Assembly: GCF_002078875.1 (NCBI RefSeq)
Contig: NC_034411.1
Coordinates: 51,847,695 to 51,911,694 of the forward strand
Direction: 5' to 3'
Source of the DNA: Numida meleagris
Lineage: Eukaryota; Chordata; Aves; Galliformes; Numididae
DNA length: 64,000 bases
Part shown: positions 46,561 to 61,700 of the stretch, piece by piece
How the letters are laid out: every line of letters begins with the position of its first letter
Numbering within the stretch: position 1 is the stretch's first letter
Made by a program: the position numbers and the translations under genes
The notes under the pieces: generated by a model
What the model was told of the DNA's origin: nothing
What the model saw: only the letters and a program-made list of their open reading frames with translations
Databases searched by the model: none

Positions 46561-49500
46561 AAAGGCATGGTTGCTTGTGAAATCTGCGCTAGGAAATCTA
46601 AAGAATCAGAGGAGAGGTGCTGAAGAAAAAAGACCAGGATCTGGTGGCTGAAGAGTTTTGTGCTGGGACAGGAGCCAAGAATTATCTCACTGGCAGAGGC
46701 AGCCCATGAGTTCATTAGTGAAAGGCTACCCGCTCCTTGGTGGCAGCAGGACAAAGCCCACGTTCTTGTCTTCACTGGCTTAGAAAGGCTGGGTCACTGA
46801 TGTGAAGAGCCTGCACCCTGGTGATAGACAGCACAGTCTCTATAAGCACTGGAACATAGATCTTTTCAAATCCTCCTGGGTCATGGAGCCCAGCCTACTG
46901 CAAGCAACCACTTCCACAAAAGCCTTGTTTAAATTTTTTCTCCTGTGCCTGCCAGAGGGAATGGAGGAGGATTACAGCTCCAACAGTTCCCCGCTGAGAA
47001 ACATGCATTTGGATCGCTCGCTGCTCTGCCCTCTGCTGAAATTATTTAACTCTGAAACAGTGATAGTCATCCCAGCTAAAGAAATCCATCTGCTTCCAAT
47101 TAGCCAATACATGAAGAAAGGGATCAATTTAGTGGTGAGTGATTCTGTTGAGGAAGACTGCAACTCTTGAAAACGGGATTCTACATTCACTCCTTCTAAC
47201 TAAAAAAGATGAGTTTATTTATCAAGTGAGTTCCATGAGAGCTCACAATTAGGAATTTGCTTATCCCTCGACCTTGTACCACTTCCTTCATTTGGGAAAA
47301 AAAAAAAAAAAGATGCAAATATGTATCCGAAAAGAATGAATAGGCACGGTCAAACATCACTGTTTGGTTTTAGAAATAATCTAAGATAAAGTAAAACTTC
47401 TAGGAAAAGATAGAATGCATTTAAATTCAAAAGCAATCATAAGGTAGCACATTTTAGCAATTAGTAGGTTGCCCAGGAAACAAAAAAACACAACAATTCC
47501 ACCAATGAAATTCCAGAGCATTTGTGGAAAGATCTTTTCAAACATATTACTTCTCATCTTTGAAAAACTCAGCAGGAAATTGGTGTTTAATATTTACATT
47601 GTTTGCTTTATGGGTCATGTATTAGTTATTAATAAAGGAATGTATTTTTCACCTCAGAGAGCTTATGCACCTTCTATTAAACATTATAAGCATTATACAA
47701 TTTCACTGAGGAAAGGAAACATCTTTCCAAGATTAGAGGAGCCTGGTCACTTGTGTTATTCTTTTATTTGTACAGTGTCTTGAAGTTCACCTTCCTTCCC
47801 ACCATATTCAAAAATACGAGTTTTTCCACTGCCGTCAATAAACATCACTATTAAGTTTGACAGTAGGACTTTTGACTGTACTAGCTGCATAGTCTATCTG
47901 TTGTATTGCAGTCCTTTGTCCCAGATGCAAATTTTACATCTGAAGGATAAGTGTCTGCTTGTACTGAATGCTGGAAGGAATCAAAGAAAGTTCATTTAAA
48001 ACTTCCCTTAAATGAAATTTGTTTCTAAAAAAGAAATAATTTTATTGTTGGTTGGTCAAACACATTTTAGAGTCTGCATACTATTTCCCTGGACTTCCTT
48101 TATGGAAACTAGTGACAATGCTGCAATGCTATTCCTGCTGTAGTTCTGGGGAACAGCAGGATGGAGAATTTTAAATATGTTCTTCTGGACTGAGAGTCCA
48201 AGGATAAGGTTGTTACAAAATGGAGATTGAGAAACACAGTGAAATAAAGAAGGGTTATCCTTGGAACTTCACGTATTAACATTCTAGCTTTAGGTTCACA
48301 GGTGAGTTCTGTGTTGATGCTCCCTGAACATTCAGTGTAAACAGCAAAGGGTGTGGCTCTGACAGTGGCCTTGTTTCCATCATGATCTTGCTTCTGAAGG
48401 AAACCTCCAAACTGCTCCAACTTGCTGAGCTATCGTTTCTATTTTAAAGCTGCTCTGAAGAGCATGAACTAGATTTGTAAAGCATAAAACTGAGCGGGAG
48501 GGCATCTCATGCTCTAGATGCTGAGGAACATTCAGTCTGGAGTGCCACGATACAGCTAGCTTAAACCAAAACAGCTTCAACTGTTTTACTCCATGTATTC
48601 ATTCCCATCATGCTGTACTGCTTGCTAGTGTAGACATAGTCTGAATAAACAGAGACAACGCACTGGTACCAGTAGAGCGCCAGTCAATTTCAAAGTTCCA
48701 AAGTATTCAGTCCTCCACTGCTTGACACATCTGTGTCTGTCCTTGTTTATTAGCTAGAGGGTAGCATTTTAAATGCTAAATATACTCAGGGATCTAACAG
48801 TCCAGGTAACAAAAGATACAAGGGAAATGAGTTGTAATGAACATCACCCTCTCAACGTATTAACCATTCCCACCGATGCCATCCCAAGCATTTCATCATG
48901 ACCCCCAAGAGGAGATCCTGTTAAAGACTAACTGCAACACTAACCAAGGCACTGCAAAGCCAAATCACACTGGCAAAGGCTGTGAGCTCAATGAAGGAAA
49001 CAAAAAGCCGTTAGACAAACAAAAAGACCCATTAGATCCGTTTATGGGCAACCCTGACTTTCCCATAAACCACCAAAGACGGAAATGCTTTAACATGTCT
49101 GATTCTGGGAAGGCTACTTGCAAGAAGCACCTGCGATCTCCGTAGCTGCCTGGGAGACACTTTTGTGCTCTGAATGATCTCCGGAGATGTTGTGCGGTTG
49201 CAGTAGTGGTATGAATTCCTTATGGTTTTTCCATGGCATGGTACATTTCAGCACTGCGATGTTCATGTCAGCACTGAAACACGCAAATACCTCCTTCAGG
49301 TAAGAACTTGCTTTACAAAATGCAACAAAATCCATCTAATTGTTTCAAGCAAGTCTGATATAAATGCACTTGAAATAAATAGCTGTGGTTCTACTGGTTC
49401 CAGGCATTTTGATCTAGAATGCAGTGAGACTATTCCTTCTTAAACCTTTGGCTTAAAGATAATTCAAGAACAGAAAAAGATGGTGCTATTTTTGCAGTAT

Positions 49501-49741
49501 GTAGTTCTGTACTTTTACTGATGGCAGTCGAACTAGCAAGCCAACAGAAGAAGCTAACTTCAAGACTGAATACTAAAAGTAATGCAGATTATATAGAAAA
49601 AAAAAACCCATGATGTTCTTATGTTATTCTTCTTCCAGTACAACCATATTTTAATAGGTGAAGGATCAAAATTACTATCTGGTAACCTAATGCTAGTAAT
49701 TTCTGTCAGCGATGATTTAAAAAAGATAAAACTTGGATAGT

Positions 49742-49755
49742 TAGCTAGCTAGCTA
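49742..49755. repeat. (TAGC)3 palindromic simple repeat
   Basis: tagctagctagcta in the presumed first intron. It is self-complementary and short. Confidence 0.85.
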
Positions 49756-52700
49756 CGGTAGAATTATACTCAAAAGGTCTTCTTTAGAAGAATCCATTCC
49801 TAAACCTGAATAGTTTTACGATTCTTTCCCATATTAATCCAGATTCACATTTAGTCACAAGGAGAAGGAGCTTATTACGTAGACTTTGCTGTAAACAAGT
49901 ATGAAATATCTTACAAAATTGCTGTAAAATTGCTGGCATCAATGCCACTGAAAAAGTTAATTAGTTTATTCTTGTTGCAAAAACTCTTGAGATCCTGGAG
50001 TAAAAGAGCAATTAAGGCTACACCCAACAACAGAAAGAAGGCAGAATTTAGGTACATTTGTTAGGAGTTGTGCTATTGGGAACCTGAGGGACTCCGATCA
50101 GAAGCTCCCTGACTCTGAAAGTGCAGGTGCTGTAATTCATGACATTAAAACTATCTGAAACCTCTGCTTCTCTGCACGTAAAATAGAAACCCAGATGAGT
50201 CTCACAGCAGAGTGTCTTTGATGATGAAGTCAGCCTAGGAAGTTTCTCCTCTGCATTTCCATCTTCTCATTCTTGACCCTATAAAAATATGCCATTCCTT
50301 CAATTGTAAAAATACAACTGTTCATCAGGCTGCATCACAAGTAGATCTCTGAATGATCCAGACCAAAAATGCCTTCCCTCTTTCCATCCTCTTTCCTTTT
50401 TTAAAATGGTTATTTTTAATCTGGGTCATTGCAGTGCTGTACTCTTTAGCACAATCCTACAAATGCTTGAAGTGTTGGGACTGAGGAGCAAGCTGTGGCA
50501 TGGGACAGAATGGGCAGGGTGGAGAGCCTAAATGAGTTTCACAGCTGCAACCAGAACACTGTGAAATTGTAGCCACAGCCATGACAGCACTGAACAGCTT
50601 AGCTTGTAACACGTGCCTGTGCCTGATTGAATCCATTGAACACGAGTTTGCCTACGTATTCACAGGGTGGTCAGAAGATGTGCATTCATCATCCTTCCTG
50701 AAAGAACAGCGTTGAAACCTCCTGTCCTTCCTTATCAAAGAACATCCTACCTGTGAGAGGGAATAATGGTCCTCTGCAGAAAGCAATTTGGAAGCCATCC
50801 AGCCAAGAACAAGAGAGAGAACACCATGAGGAAGGGGATGCTGTGCACAGGCAGCTAAATTAACTTACTTACAAAGATATGGGAATTCACATGTACATAA
50901 CTGATGCAGCAAGTATGGGCCTTCTTCAGTAAGAACAGTCACTCTGTTTAGATGAGAATGTACAACATCACTAGAATCACCAAGTAGGAAAAGGCATGGA
51001 ACCAAGTGCTCCACTGACATTGATGTGCTATGGGTAGTACTGGCACTGTGTATCTCACTTGCATATTAATGTGGTATCACTCCACCACGCTTAAAGTGTG
51101 GGAGGATAACATTTGCTGCAATACAAGTGACCTGGGATATTGTCACATCTAATCATAAGCAAACTGAGAAATGCAACAGAAGATACAGCAGATTCAGTTC
51201 AAAGTTACCTTATGTGTGGATTTAGGTCAGCAGAATTTCTGTACTTACTACAACCAGTTAGTTGGTTCAGCCATTTTTCTCTTCCTGTCACTGCACCCAG
51301 ATGTCTGCAGGGGTGTGCTGCAAAAGTCTTGGTTTATTGAGACCTCAAAACCTCTTTTTGACAGTGTTATGATTTTCTATACAGCCTTGCCAAAGGGAAC
51401 AGAGTTTGAAGTCACGGTTTTTATGCCAGCAAAATCAACATGTTTGTGCAGCTGCATATTATCCGAATTTAGTGACAAGAACAATAACTCATCGACTTGC
51501 TATAGAGTATGGTAAGCCGCTTATTCCCACAGCTTACTGGAAAAAAATCAAAACACTGCATGGTAAAATGTTTGACATGGTCATTAAAAAACAGAAGTCA
51601 TTCTGACACAATCAATGTCATTTTCAATAAATCTCTCAAATTCTGTAATGTTATAACAATTTTTCTTGACCAAAACCAGATGGAAAGACAGGTCTTTTTC
51701 CTTTCCCTCTTTCTGCTTTCTACTTGGAAGAAGAAAATGCAACTAATCCCCAGTGGATAAATTGACAAATTGGAGAGCTATAATCTACCTCAGAGCAGCA
51801 CAATGGGTTGGCATCTGAATGCTTTTGCCTAGCCATACATCTGGAGTTTAACTTTGGGGAATCTCTGTCACGAGCTAATTGACTTGATTGTGTTTTAATT
51901 AAATGAAAGGAAAAAGCTGAAGTTCAAATGTAGGCGGCTGAATGGTAGTTTCCATATGGAACTGCCAATGTTGCAAAATGTTAATTGGGCCTCCTGCTGG
52001 CAATGAGCTAAACAGGGTGGGCAGTGGCTACTTCAGATGGGTTCTGGCTGATGCCTGAAAGCAGCCAATGCGGGCAGTGGGTGGATCCTCCTGGGGAAGC
52101 CACACCCTGAATGCCCCCAGCTTTCTGGAGGGTACACAAGTGTACATACAGACACCTTTCGGGCTGATGGAGCTATATGTGAACCGGCAGTGCTGAAGTC
52201 CAGAAAGCTGAACTGCTATGAGGCTGAACCATGCAACTCCCATCTCACCACAGGCAAAATGTTGCCTTGCTGCAGAAAACAGTGTGGGGCAGGAAATCCA
52301 GCTGTGTTACATCTGTAGACTAGAGGCCGTATTCTGTTCCCCCCTTTGGTGAGAATTCCCTGCCTGAGCCCTGCATAAAGCATAGATGCTGCTACAGAGG
52401 CACTTATAAAAATGTGTTCTCTCCCCAGAGTGGCATGATGCATTCCCACGGCTCCAACATGTTAGCTTTATGCTGCATGAAAAACAAACCAGGAGCTCCT
52501 GTGTTGAGTCAGGTCTGCTGCAAACTCTGCATGGCTCTTTTCTCCCCTTCAGCCAGCACCACACTAGCCATGCACAGACATTTATAAAGCCTTTGGAGAA
52601 CAACACATTAGCGTGGAAGTGGGAGTGCACCCAGTGCACAGTTGCTGTGGTCAGAAGAGGAACATGAGCCAAGTCACACATTTCAGATTTCAGCAATGGT

Positions 52701-55700
52701 GCTGACTCCAACATGCATTTATTTGAGCTTTCTCTCTCAGTAGTACACTTAGGATTGATTTACTTAGAGCCTGGGAGAGCCTGTTTAGCTGTCCGTCTTT
52801 TCGGTAGGAACTCCTCACTCCATAATTGACTGCTCCCCAGCAGGCAAACAGGGGACTTCAGCTTGGCTTTCCACTGCCTCACACAGGAAAGGGAAAATAA
52901 GGCAGTGTTAACATGAGGGCTTGAGATATGTTTGCGGCTTCAGTTTCTCACTCTGGCAGGATTTCTGTGCTAACTGCACTAGGGTAAACAACAAAGGACT
53001 TCTCTGCCTTAGAGTTAACTTAAATGTTGCTCTTTTCTTATTATTTGCTTATTTGGTTACAACAGCCGCATCTTAAATGCTGTTGGCTGTGTTAAGTCAC
53101 AAGCTATTACATTCAGTTAACACAGGTAACTACAGCAACCTAAATGCCGATAAAGTGCTTGTAACATGCAACTTCAGAGTTACTTCATGGTATGGTTTCT
53201 ATTCCCATGAGGTTAATTCTACTGGGGAAAAAAAATGGTTTTAGGGTACTCTATAGAGACAACAGAAATTGCACAGGCAATACAGCTGAACTAGGCCCAA
53301 CTAAACTGCCCTTCTCATCCCTGTACAGAGCTCCCTACTACATCTACATGGGCAAGTAAGCTAGTGGGGGTGGTTCTGGGGCACATTTACACAGTAGTTA
53401 TACCTCTCTAATCACACTTCCTCTGCTTTCACCTGTTTCTCATGTCAAAATGCACAAGGGATTTGCTTAAGAAATGAATAAAAATAAGAGCCTGACTTTA
53501 TGCTAGTAATATGCCCACAAACATGTTTGCAAATTCAGTATTTATATTCTGGCATGGTGTAGTCCTTATCAGAACATCTGCACCACCCCTTGATCTCCAG
53601 CCCAGTGTTTAATTTCCATTCCTTTGGCTTCCCTAGAAAGGGATAAACAAATCCTCAGCAATTCCATTATACAGGTCTGAAAGTGATCTGGCCTCAATGG
53701 TCTTGATACCTCTTCACTGACCTGAACGTGGCTGGCTCTGACCAGAAGAAAAGGGATCATCAGTTTAAGGCAGGCTGTTTATTTCTCTCTCTTCAACCCC
53801 AATACTTGAGTGGAAAGAAGCAAATGGGAATTTTCCAGACAGTTACATCTTCCAGATATATGAAACACTGGGTTAAGGGTCACATTCTGGATCTGACCAA
53901 CTTTTCCACAGGAACGAGGAAAAGTCCAGGCACAGAAACAGAGATGCGAGAGGAAAGAAATAACAACAAAAAAGCAGTGTGTGTGAAAGAGCGACCGAAC
54001 TGCTGAGGATTGAAAATTAATGCTTTCTGTTTCAGGACATGAACACATAAATCTCCTTGAAGTACAGTAGCATAGATTTCTATTAATAGTTTAAAATGAT
54101 CTTTTTGGATAGTTCTGTAATTCAATCTCAAGATACACCACACATACTCATCAAATCCCATAATGGTATTTTTAATACGTCACTTTTGAAAACCAGAACT
54201 GCAGATCTAGAGATATTTCCTTACTGACTGACTTTTCTGGTCACAGTTTTAATACAGGGGAGAAAAGTACCTCTAATGCATTTACAACAGATATTTTTAG
54301 CCACGGGCAAGTGACAAAACCTCCCAGCAGATACTGGCTACTAGAAAATGATCTGAAGTGAGCATGTGGCCCCTTCTCCTGTGTGGTACTAAACAGGAAT
54401 AAAAACAAAAACATTTTTTGAAGTAATTAATGCATATGTACTACTCATGCTGAAATAAAAGCAGGCCAAGTGTGTCCCATGGAAGCCTCCAGCCCCACTG
54501 CCACTCCTCTGCCTTGCTTTGAGCTGCTTCCTATCCCCCGGAGGGCCCAGGAGTCCCCACACCACCCGCCTGAACGGCACTCCCTGCTGAGGACGGCAGG
54601 GGCAGGCTGCAGTCCAGCTGCTCTCCAGTGCCGCTTTGTCCCCAGCAAGATCAAAGATTTAACACATACACTACACCGCTGCTGAATCGGAAAGTCCCAT
54701 CCCCAGACTTCCCAGAAACTTGATGAGAAATACAGTTGGTGGGAATCTGTTCGAAGAAGTATTGAAACAAGAAAGAAACAGCCTCGTAGCCTAGCACCCT
54801 TCTGCTGGGCGGTCCCCATCACCTCAGGCTGTTGGCTCTGGTTATTTAACTGTGACCCGTCTCAGGAGCCCGCAGAGCAAATCAGCACGCCATCAGATGA
54901 CCTGAACAACTCACTGCCAGAGCCGAGTCAAAAACCCAGCAAAATGGGAAAAACATAGCCAAAGCTACTCTGGGCTTTTCCTGGAAGGCTCTTTCTGGCT
55001 TCACTCCTCCTCATACCTAAGCAACCACAGGCTTGGGGCCGCTTCAGGGCTAACTGGCTGCATCACCTGCAGGCTGACATCACCCTGAGTGAAGACTGAG
55101 GCTGCTCACAACCCGCCTGCCCTGCTGTGCAGGCTCAGCAGCTCAGCTGCTGAGCTCTCCAGTGCTTTTCCACTATCCCCTCAGTGCACCTGGACAGACA
55201 GAGGTGTTTCTTCACAGCTGAAGAGCCGTGCTGCTCATCTTGGTGCAACTAGCAGCGGGATGCGTCTCCGTATGGCTTTAGAGAGGTGCTGCACACTCAG
55301 TCATTTCCACTCATATTTTCACAGCATCTTGGTGGAAACATTTGCTGTGTCGGTCACTGCTTGCGAGGCTGCACTTTATCACTGAGCTGAGCAGAAGAAA
55401 AACTACCTTCTTGTAAGGGATTTTAAAATCAAATCAGTTCCTTACTACATTACAAGAGAGCCAGGCAAAACAGTTTGCTGACCAGACTGAGCCAGGTGGT
55501 GTGCCTAGGGCAGGAGCAAACAGGAGGGAATGGGAACTACTCTGGGGGGAATGGAAGACTTTTACCAGGAAGGCAGTGCCTAAGCCTGCTGCCTGTGGTG
55601 TAAGGTCTCACACAGGGGTTAGAAGAGCTCTTCACAGCAGGACACCCTGACCCCTACATCACATCAAAGGCTCGTGCAATGCCACCTGGAGCACTAACAC

Positions 55701-58700
55701 TGTTAGCTATTTCCCCTTTCTGCATGAAGGAAGCTGGAAAGGTGGTTATACAGCTGTACTCCCCTGCCTATCTCATCCCAACTCATTCCTGACCACCCAA
55801 CGCCCTTGCCAAAAACCAATTCTGCATGAACATTACACATGTTTTTTCCATTACTGTATGTCTTTAACCAAATCTTCCACAATTATCATGTTTATAAATC
55901 TGAGAGCAGGTTTGGTTCTGGGGGGCTCCCAGGCCAACACTTCCTCACATTTAAATAAAACAACAAGGAGCTCTTGAGCTACAATTATCAGAGCATTTAC
56001 ATACAAAAAATGCTGAGGAGAAATTTGGTCAGTCATGTAATTAAATCCCCTGCACATGGCCCAGAACTCACTGTGCTGCCTTTTAAAGGCGACACTTTCC
56101 TTCATACTGGCACCACTTCAACATCTTTTCTCTAGTACAAGAAACAGCATATTGCACTTGTCCAAACACATGTGAGTCAAACCTGAAGCAGTTTCTTTTT
56201 GTGACCCAGCTGGTCTCCAAACCCCCACAGCAGAGGTCAAGAGCACTTTTAAATCCAGCTAGCAAATTTCTGAGTGTTGCTGTCATTATAAATGCTTATG
56301 CAAGCTATTAGCCCTGAAGTCTTTGTAGAGAAAACCATGTTTATTTTAAATTTATTTTTTTTAGCTGCCTTTAAAATGTTTGTCTTTGTAGCTAGATACC
56401 AGCTTGGATAAACAGTAATAATACAACTCATGCACACTCACAAGAAAGTACTAACGATTAAACAGTTCCTCTCAGTTAAAATGCCAATTTGTCAATTCTA
56501 AAGCCACAGCACGTGAAAAATGTTCATATTTTTCTGTATGAGTAATGCCAGGATCCTAGTAAGAACGAAGTTATCTCATTTGCTGTGAGGAAATGGGAGT
56601 CACCAAGCTGCAGCTGACTTTTATTCAGCATCATGTTTCACTGCTCTCCTCATGCCTCACCGCACAGAACACAGCTGTTTTATTCCCTGTATCTTGTTCC
56701 TTTTTAGGGCCAGGGTGGGGAAAATCAGACACAAGCTGACATATTTGTCAGCTCAGCTGCTCACCCTTAATCAGTTAAAATTCTGATGCTCAGAGGCAGG
56801 TTCCTGTAAAAGGACATGTCCATACATAGTTAGTGATGGGATTTAGCTAGACTTTAAAAAAAACCAGCATGTTCCCTTTCCTACACCATCAAGACATAGT
56901 AATTCCATCAAGCAAGCTGGCAGCACCATAAATCACCACAGAAAAACTAACTACAATTGCAGTACCATCTTTAAGTAGATTTGAAGTCTGTATTCATATG
57001 TATTTTAGACAATTGTTCTAGTCAATCAGCATTTATGGAAGGTGTCTTGAGTGCTGGGCCTGGACAGGGGAACAGCGGCTGAAAACAGTCTAGGTGCCCC
57101 TGAAGGTCTTTACTCCTTCATTTACTTCCTGACCAAATGGACAAGGGGGTCCTGTGGCTTGGTGGGGCTCTGGGTGGTGAGAAGCTGTCCTGTCATCAGA
57201 GAAGACACTAAGAACACACTCAGCTTTTCCAGCAGAATTTTCCATTGTCCCTTAGGGAAAAATAATGACTCCAAGGGCACCATAAACACAGCAAATACAT
57301 AACTGATATCTTCATTTCCCCCTCTCCTTGTTTCAAGCTGTATTTCTGGTCACTATTTCTGCTCTGCTCTCCATTAATAACAAATGACTTGCATTGTCAT
57401 AGTGCTTAAGAGGCATAGTCATAGATGAGGACCTCTTTGTGTTATCTGTTTGTACAGATCTTGTCACAGAGGCCTTTCTTGCACCAACGAAAGAGAAGAG
57501 CTTGAATAACAGATTCCTGACTTTTCATTGCCACCTGCTCAGTTGTTGAGTTTCAAATGCAAGCAATATAAACATCAACTTAAAATCAGCTATGAACATC
57601 AATAACTCAACCTCAGCATCGTTCACTGTCATACTTTTGTTAATGTTAAGAGCAAACTGAAAGCTGCCCTAACATTTAAAAATTACAGTGCACTGCGGTT
57701 TTGCATTTTGGAAGAAACACAATGCCACTGGAGAAGCAGAGCAAAGCAGCGTGTTCTGGTCCTGGGCTAGCAGACAGCTGAAGTTCTAGAGTATGTAGGA
57801 AGCACAGCTGATACTACTGGATGTTTCTATAAAGTGATCTCCAGGGAAGAGCCAATCCCACCTCCTCAGAGGAATAGTACTATGTTGAAGAGTAACCCAA
57901 TCATGCTTGAAATGTAACACACCTAAAGCAAACTGAGTAAGTGCACCATTTAAGAGCTTACGGTAGTAACTCAGAGACAATTCGGCATCAAAAGGTGAGG
58001 CAGTAAAAAGAATATACGAAGCTGAGGACAAAGGCTGCATTTTCCCACTTTGTGAGCACCACAACCACGTTCATGCAGGTGAACAGAACACAAGCATTCA
58101 CATTTAGTTGTGTGTTAAAAGGAAGGGTCTGATTAGGAAAAGAAAAAAAGTGAAAAGAGCCCAAATATCACTGGAAGGCTCGGGAACTACTGCTAGCAGC
58201 TCAAGTCAGGATTGGAAATTCAATATTGTCCCAAGTAAAGTATGTACAGCATCAGGGTTCAACAAATTCACTTCAGCTTTACTTAATCTCTCTAAAGTTT
58301 TCTTTTTTAAACTACTACCAAATGTTTTCCTAGAGAGGGAACATTCTGTGATAGAGCACACGTCTGTCTCCAGCAGTCCCTGGGAAAGAGAGCCATCCCT
58401 TAGAAAGCCCATAGGGATACTTCAGGAATCGCCACCCTCAGTTCTTGCCTGCCCACACTGCTCCTCATGGTGGGCTTTCATGTGATGGATTCAGCCGCTT
58501 GTGGACAGCACAAGAGAGAGAGCAAGCTATTTATCCCTTAATTTAATAAGCAAATAACTCTGTGAACAGATTCTCCCACAAAGAGACAGGCAAATGCTGA
58601 GTTCCTCTGGTGGTGTTTGCATTGGAGTCTTTCTCCAGGGTTGCTCCAGCCATGGCTCCCCAGCACTCTCCGCTATCTGACCTCAGTGCACAACCCTGCC

Positions 58701-61700
58701 TGAGGCTCCTCCAGCAGCATCTTGCCTCTATCAGAAAACACCACCTCCTCCAGGGGAAAAAAAAAAAGCTGAGAAAGCATCATTAACCTTCACTGAATAT
58801 TTTCTTGTTCTAGAAGGAATAAAATGAAATTAAAACCAGTTGTTAACTGGCTTTCTTTTAAAACTCCCATCTAAAATTAAAAATAATATATTAAACTTGA
58901 ACAGCAGAGGTATGCATGATGTAACTAAAAGTTTCTTGGCAAATCCTACGTTTCATACTTTTATGAATAGCAAGTCACTAGGAAATGGCTCTCTAAAATG
59001 TCTCACTTAAAAATAAACCAAAACTTTCCAGGTTCATGTTTGTGAAGGGCAGCTTGAGAAAGCAGCACTAGGTGAAATGGAGGGCTGTGCCCACCAAACT
59101 GAAGGATCCCATTTCCCGCCTATGGCACAGCTTATGGCACCTACCCAGAGCTAGAGAGACTGGAGCAAATCCCTGTTGTAGAAGGGGCTTTTACCCTAAA
59201 CCTACCATACCCAACCATAGAGGAGCTCCGGGAGTGCTGCTCAGTCTCAGTCTCTCCCAAGTCCCTGTTCTTCAACCACAAAAGGTTCTTTATGACTAAA
59301 ACCAGAGATTGCTGCCAGAGCTCTTGTGCTTCTATTTAACTGACAGTAGACAGGAAATATTTTGAAAAATTTCAAGTTGTCTTAAAAGTTGTGCTACAGA
59401 AATTTACACCAAGAGTATAACGTAAACCATAAACCAATGCTAAAAACTTTTGCAAATGTGACTGTACACAAGTGTATCTCTCTGCGGGACTCCAGCCACA
59501 AATCTTGGGTTAGAGAAGGAAAGTTCCTGTCAGTATGTCAGAAAGAACAACAAACAACACACCACCAGTACGACACCAGCCATAGTTGTGTTGAGATAAA
59601 CTAACAACTGGCTCTCTTGCACAACTTCACAAGCAAGCTACTGGCTACAAGACGCTGCTGGACATCCTCATAAAAGACTCATCACTTTGCTGCCTCTTCT
59701 TGAAGGGTCATCAGATGCACTGCCCCAGCATTACCTGAACTTCCCTTCTCTCTTACCCCAAAAACACATCTTACTTCTTCACACTCTAAAGAACGATGTC
59801 TTTTGGTTCATCTCAAAACGTTGCTACCCACGTGTAAAAAATAAAACTGCCAAAAATGGATGAAGCACAGATTGATTTATAAAGAAACTGAATAAGACAA
59901 AATAAACCTCTCTAGATTTGCAAGCTTTCCTTGCATTGACATTGGGCATGCAAGAACTGCTTAAACCAATAAAGTATGGGCTATATGCTGGTATTTATTC
60001 ATTTATTTTTTATGAGACCGAACTGCCTGGTATTTATTTGCTTTTAAGAAATGGATGATTTAATTAGCTCTGCCTCCTCTGTTCTTTCTCCACTGCCTCC
60101 TCACTCCTATGAGGAATTTACTGCATAAAGAGAGAGTGAAAAAAAATAAACTGTAACATAGTGATGAGACTTCTGGCCCACAGATACAGAGGGTGTGTCA
60201 GTTCTTTGGAGTTAAAAAAAAAAAAACAAACAACAAGTGATCTGTGCCATCAGACACCTTTGTGCTGCTGAAAAGACAGGGAGGCTCAGTTCTGTCCTGC
60301 TGGTACATATCCCTCAGGGAAAAAACAGGTTGCCAATTATGCTAAACAGCAGCACTCCCATCCAGGGGCTGTGACAACGTAATTATATTATCTGTTAAAC
60401 CACAGGCAGAGTAACAGAGATATGGGAGGAGAGAGGAGGTTGTTCCCTCTGACAGGCTAAAGAGACAGTCAACCACAACACAGGGTTAACTCGCTATTTA
60501 TCTCCAGATGTAGTCCTCCATCACCATGAACTCGCTTAATGAAGGACTATTTTTTGGTTCTTCTCATCTTGTAGGGATGTTCCTTGCAGTGTTTTCCTTT
60601 TGCGGTTAAGCAAACCATGGATGTACTGCAGGCTGCACAACAGGGAGAGATGTTTTCTCTACAAGGACAGCTGGCTGAAAGATGGGAATGCAAAAATCCG
60701 AGGCCTGGCTTCATTCAGTTCTGCTCACTTAGTTACTTTATCTACGGCTTTCAGTTCACCAGGTCTTGCAAGCTCCAATTGTAGTGAGGAGAGGGGATGA
60801 CAATATTTAATTCCCACAGAAGGCCACTTTCAGGACCGATTAATGCTCACAGAAGACTTTAGAGTTGAGACACACAAATCTTCCTAGTCCATGCCAGGGT
60901 GATGAGCTGTGGCCTTACTTCCTACATGCTAAAATATCACACACAGTGTGATCCCTACCCAAATTTGGGGCTACATCAGCAGAAAAGCTTACAACACCTT
61001 GAGGCAAGGTTTCAGCAAGCCCCACTTATTCTGCACTGACACAGCCTGGGAAATGCTTGCCGGGCTGGGCTGAGCAGGGAGCAGCGTCTGGCTAAGGGAT
61101 GGTAAACGTCTTGGGGTAGATGCTGTGAAAAACACTTGGCTTTCCAAGAGCCTAGCAATTTTCAAGGTTTGTTTTGTTTTGCTTTTTTTCCCCTCAGGAA
61201 TGACAGCTGCAAAGGTCTATTTTTTTTTTCTGCCTTCTTACGGCATGATCCTAGAGATTCAATATTGATATTAAATACTTTTCCCTGCAAGCCAATTTTA
61301 ATTACACATTTCATACTAAGCTACAGGTCTTCCAGGTGCATCAAATGTTTCAGAAGTAAACTATTTGTCTTGTGTTACTGGGTCTCACAGAAGTTTGCCC
61401 TCTTTCTCTTCTCCCTACTCGCCTCCAGTAGAAATGGTAAAATTGAAACAACAGGAGGAACACTACCAAAGGGGACTTAAGGCAGAGGTGTTGCTGTAAG
61501 TACTCAGGATGTTTTTTCAGTTTCAGGTCTCTGAATTCCTCCAGACTTTTCCAACAAAAACTTTCGTCCTCTCTTCAGAATCATGTTCATCATACAGTAA
61601 ACATAATGGTGTTGTTGAACAAAATGCTTTAAAAGCCAAGCACCATGGTCATGTAGTTTCTGCAATGCTTTGCATTAACATCTCTCTCTTTCCCCATTGG

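Noticed and set aside
46802..47170. 122-residue plus-strand open frame
   Set aside because: No recognised family, no supporting splice sites, and it lies beside old repeat-like sequence. Chance is more likely.
54445..54822. Minus-strand 125-residue frame starting MMGTAQQ as an alternative PHACTR2 first exon
   Set aside because: No donor in phase 1 follows the Met within a plausible distance, and the sequence does not match a known N-terminus.
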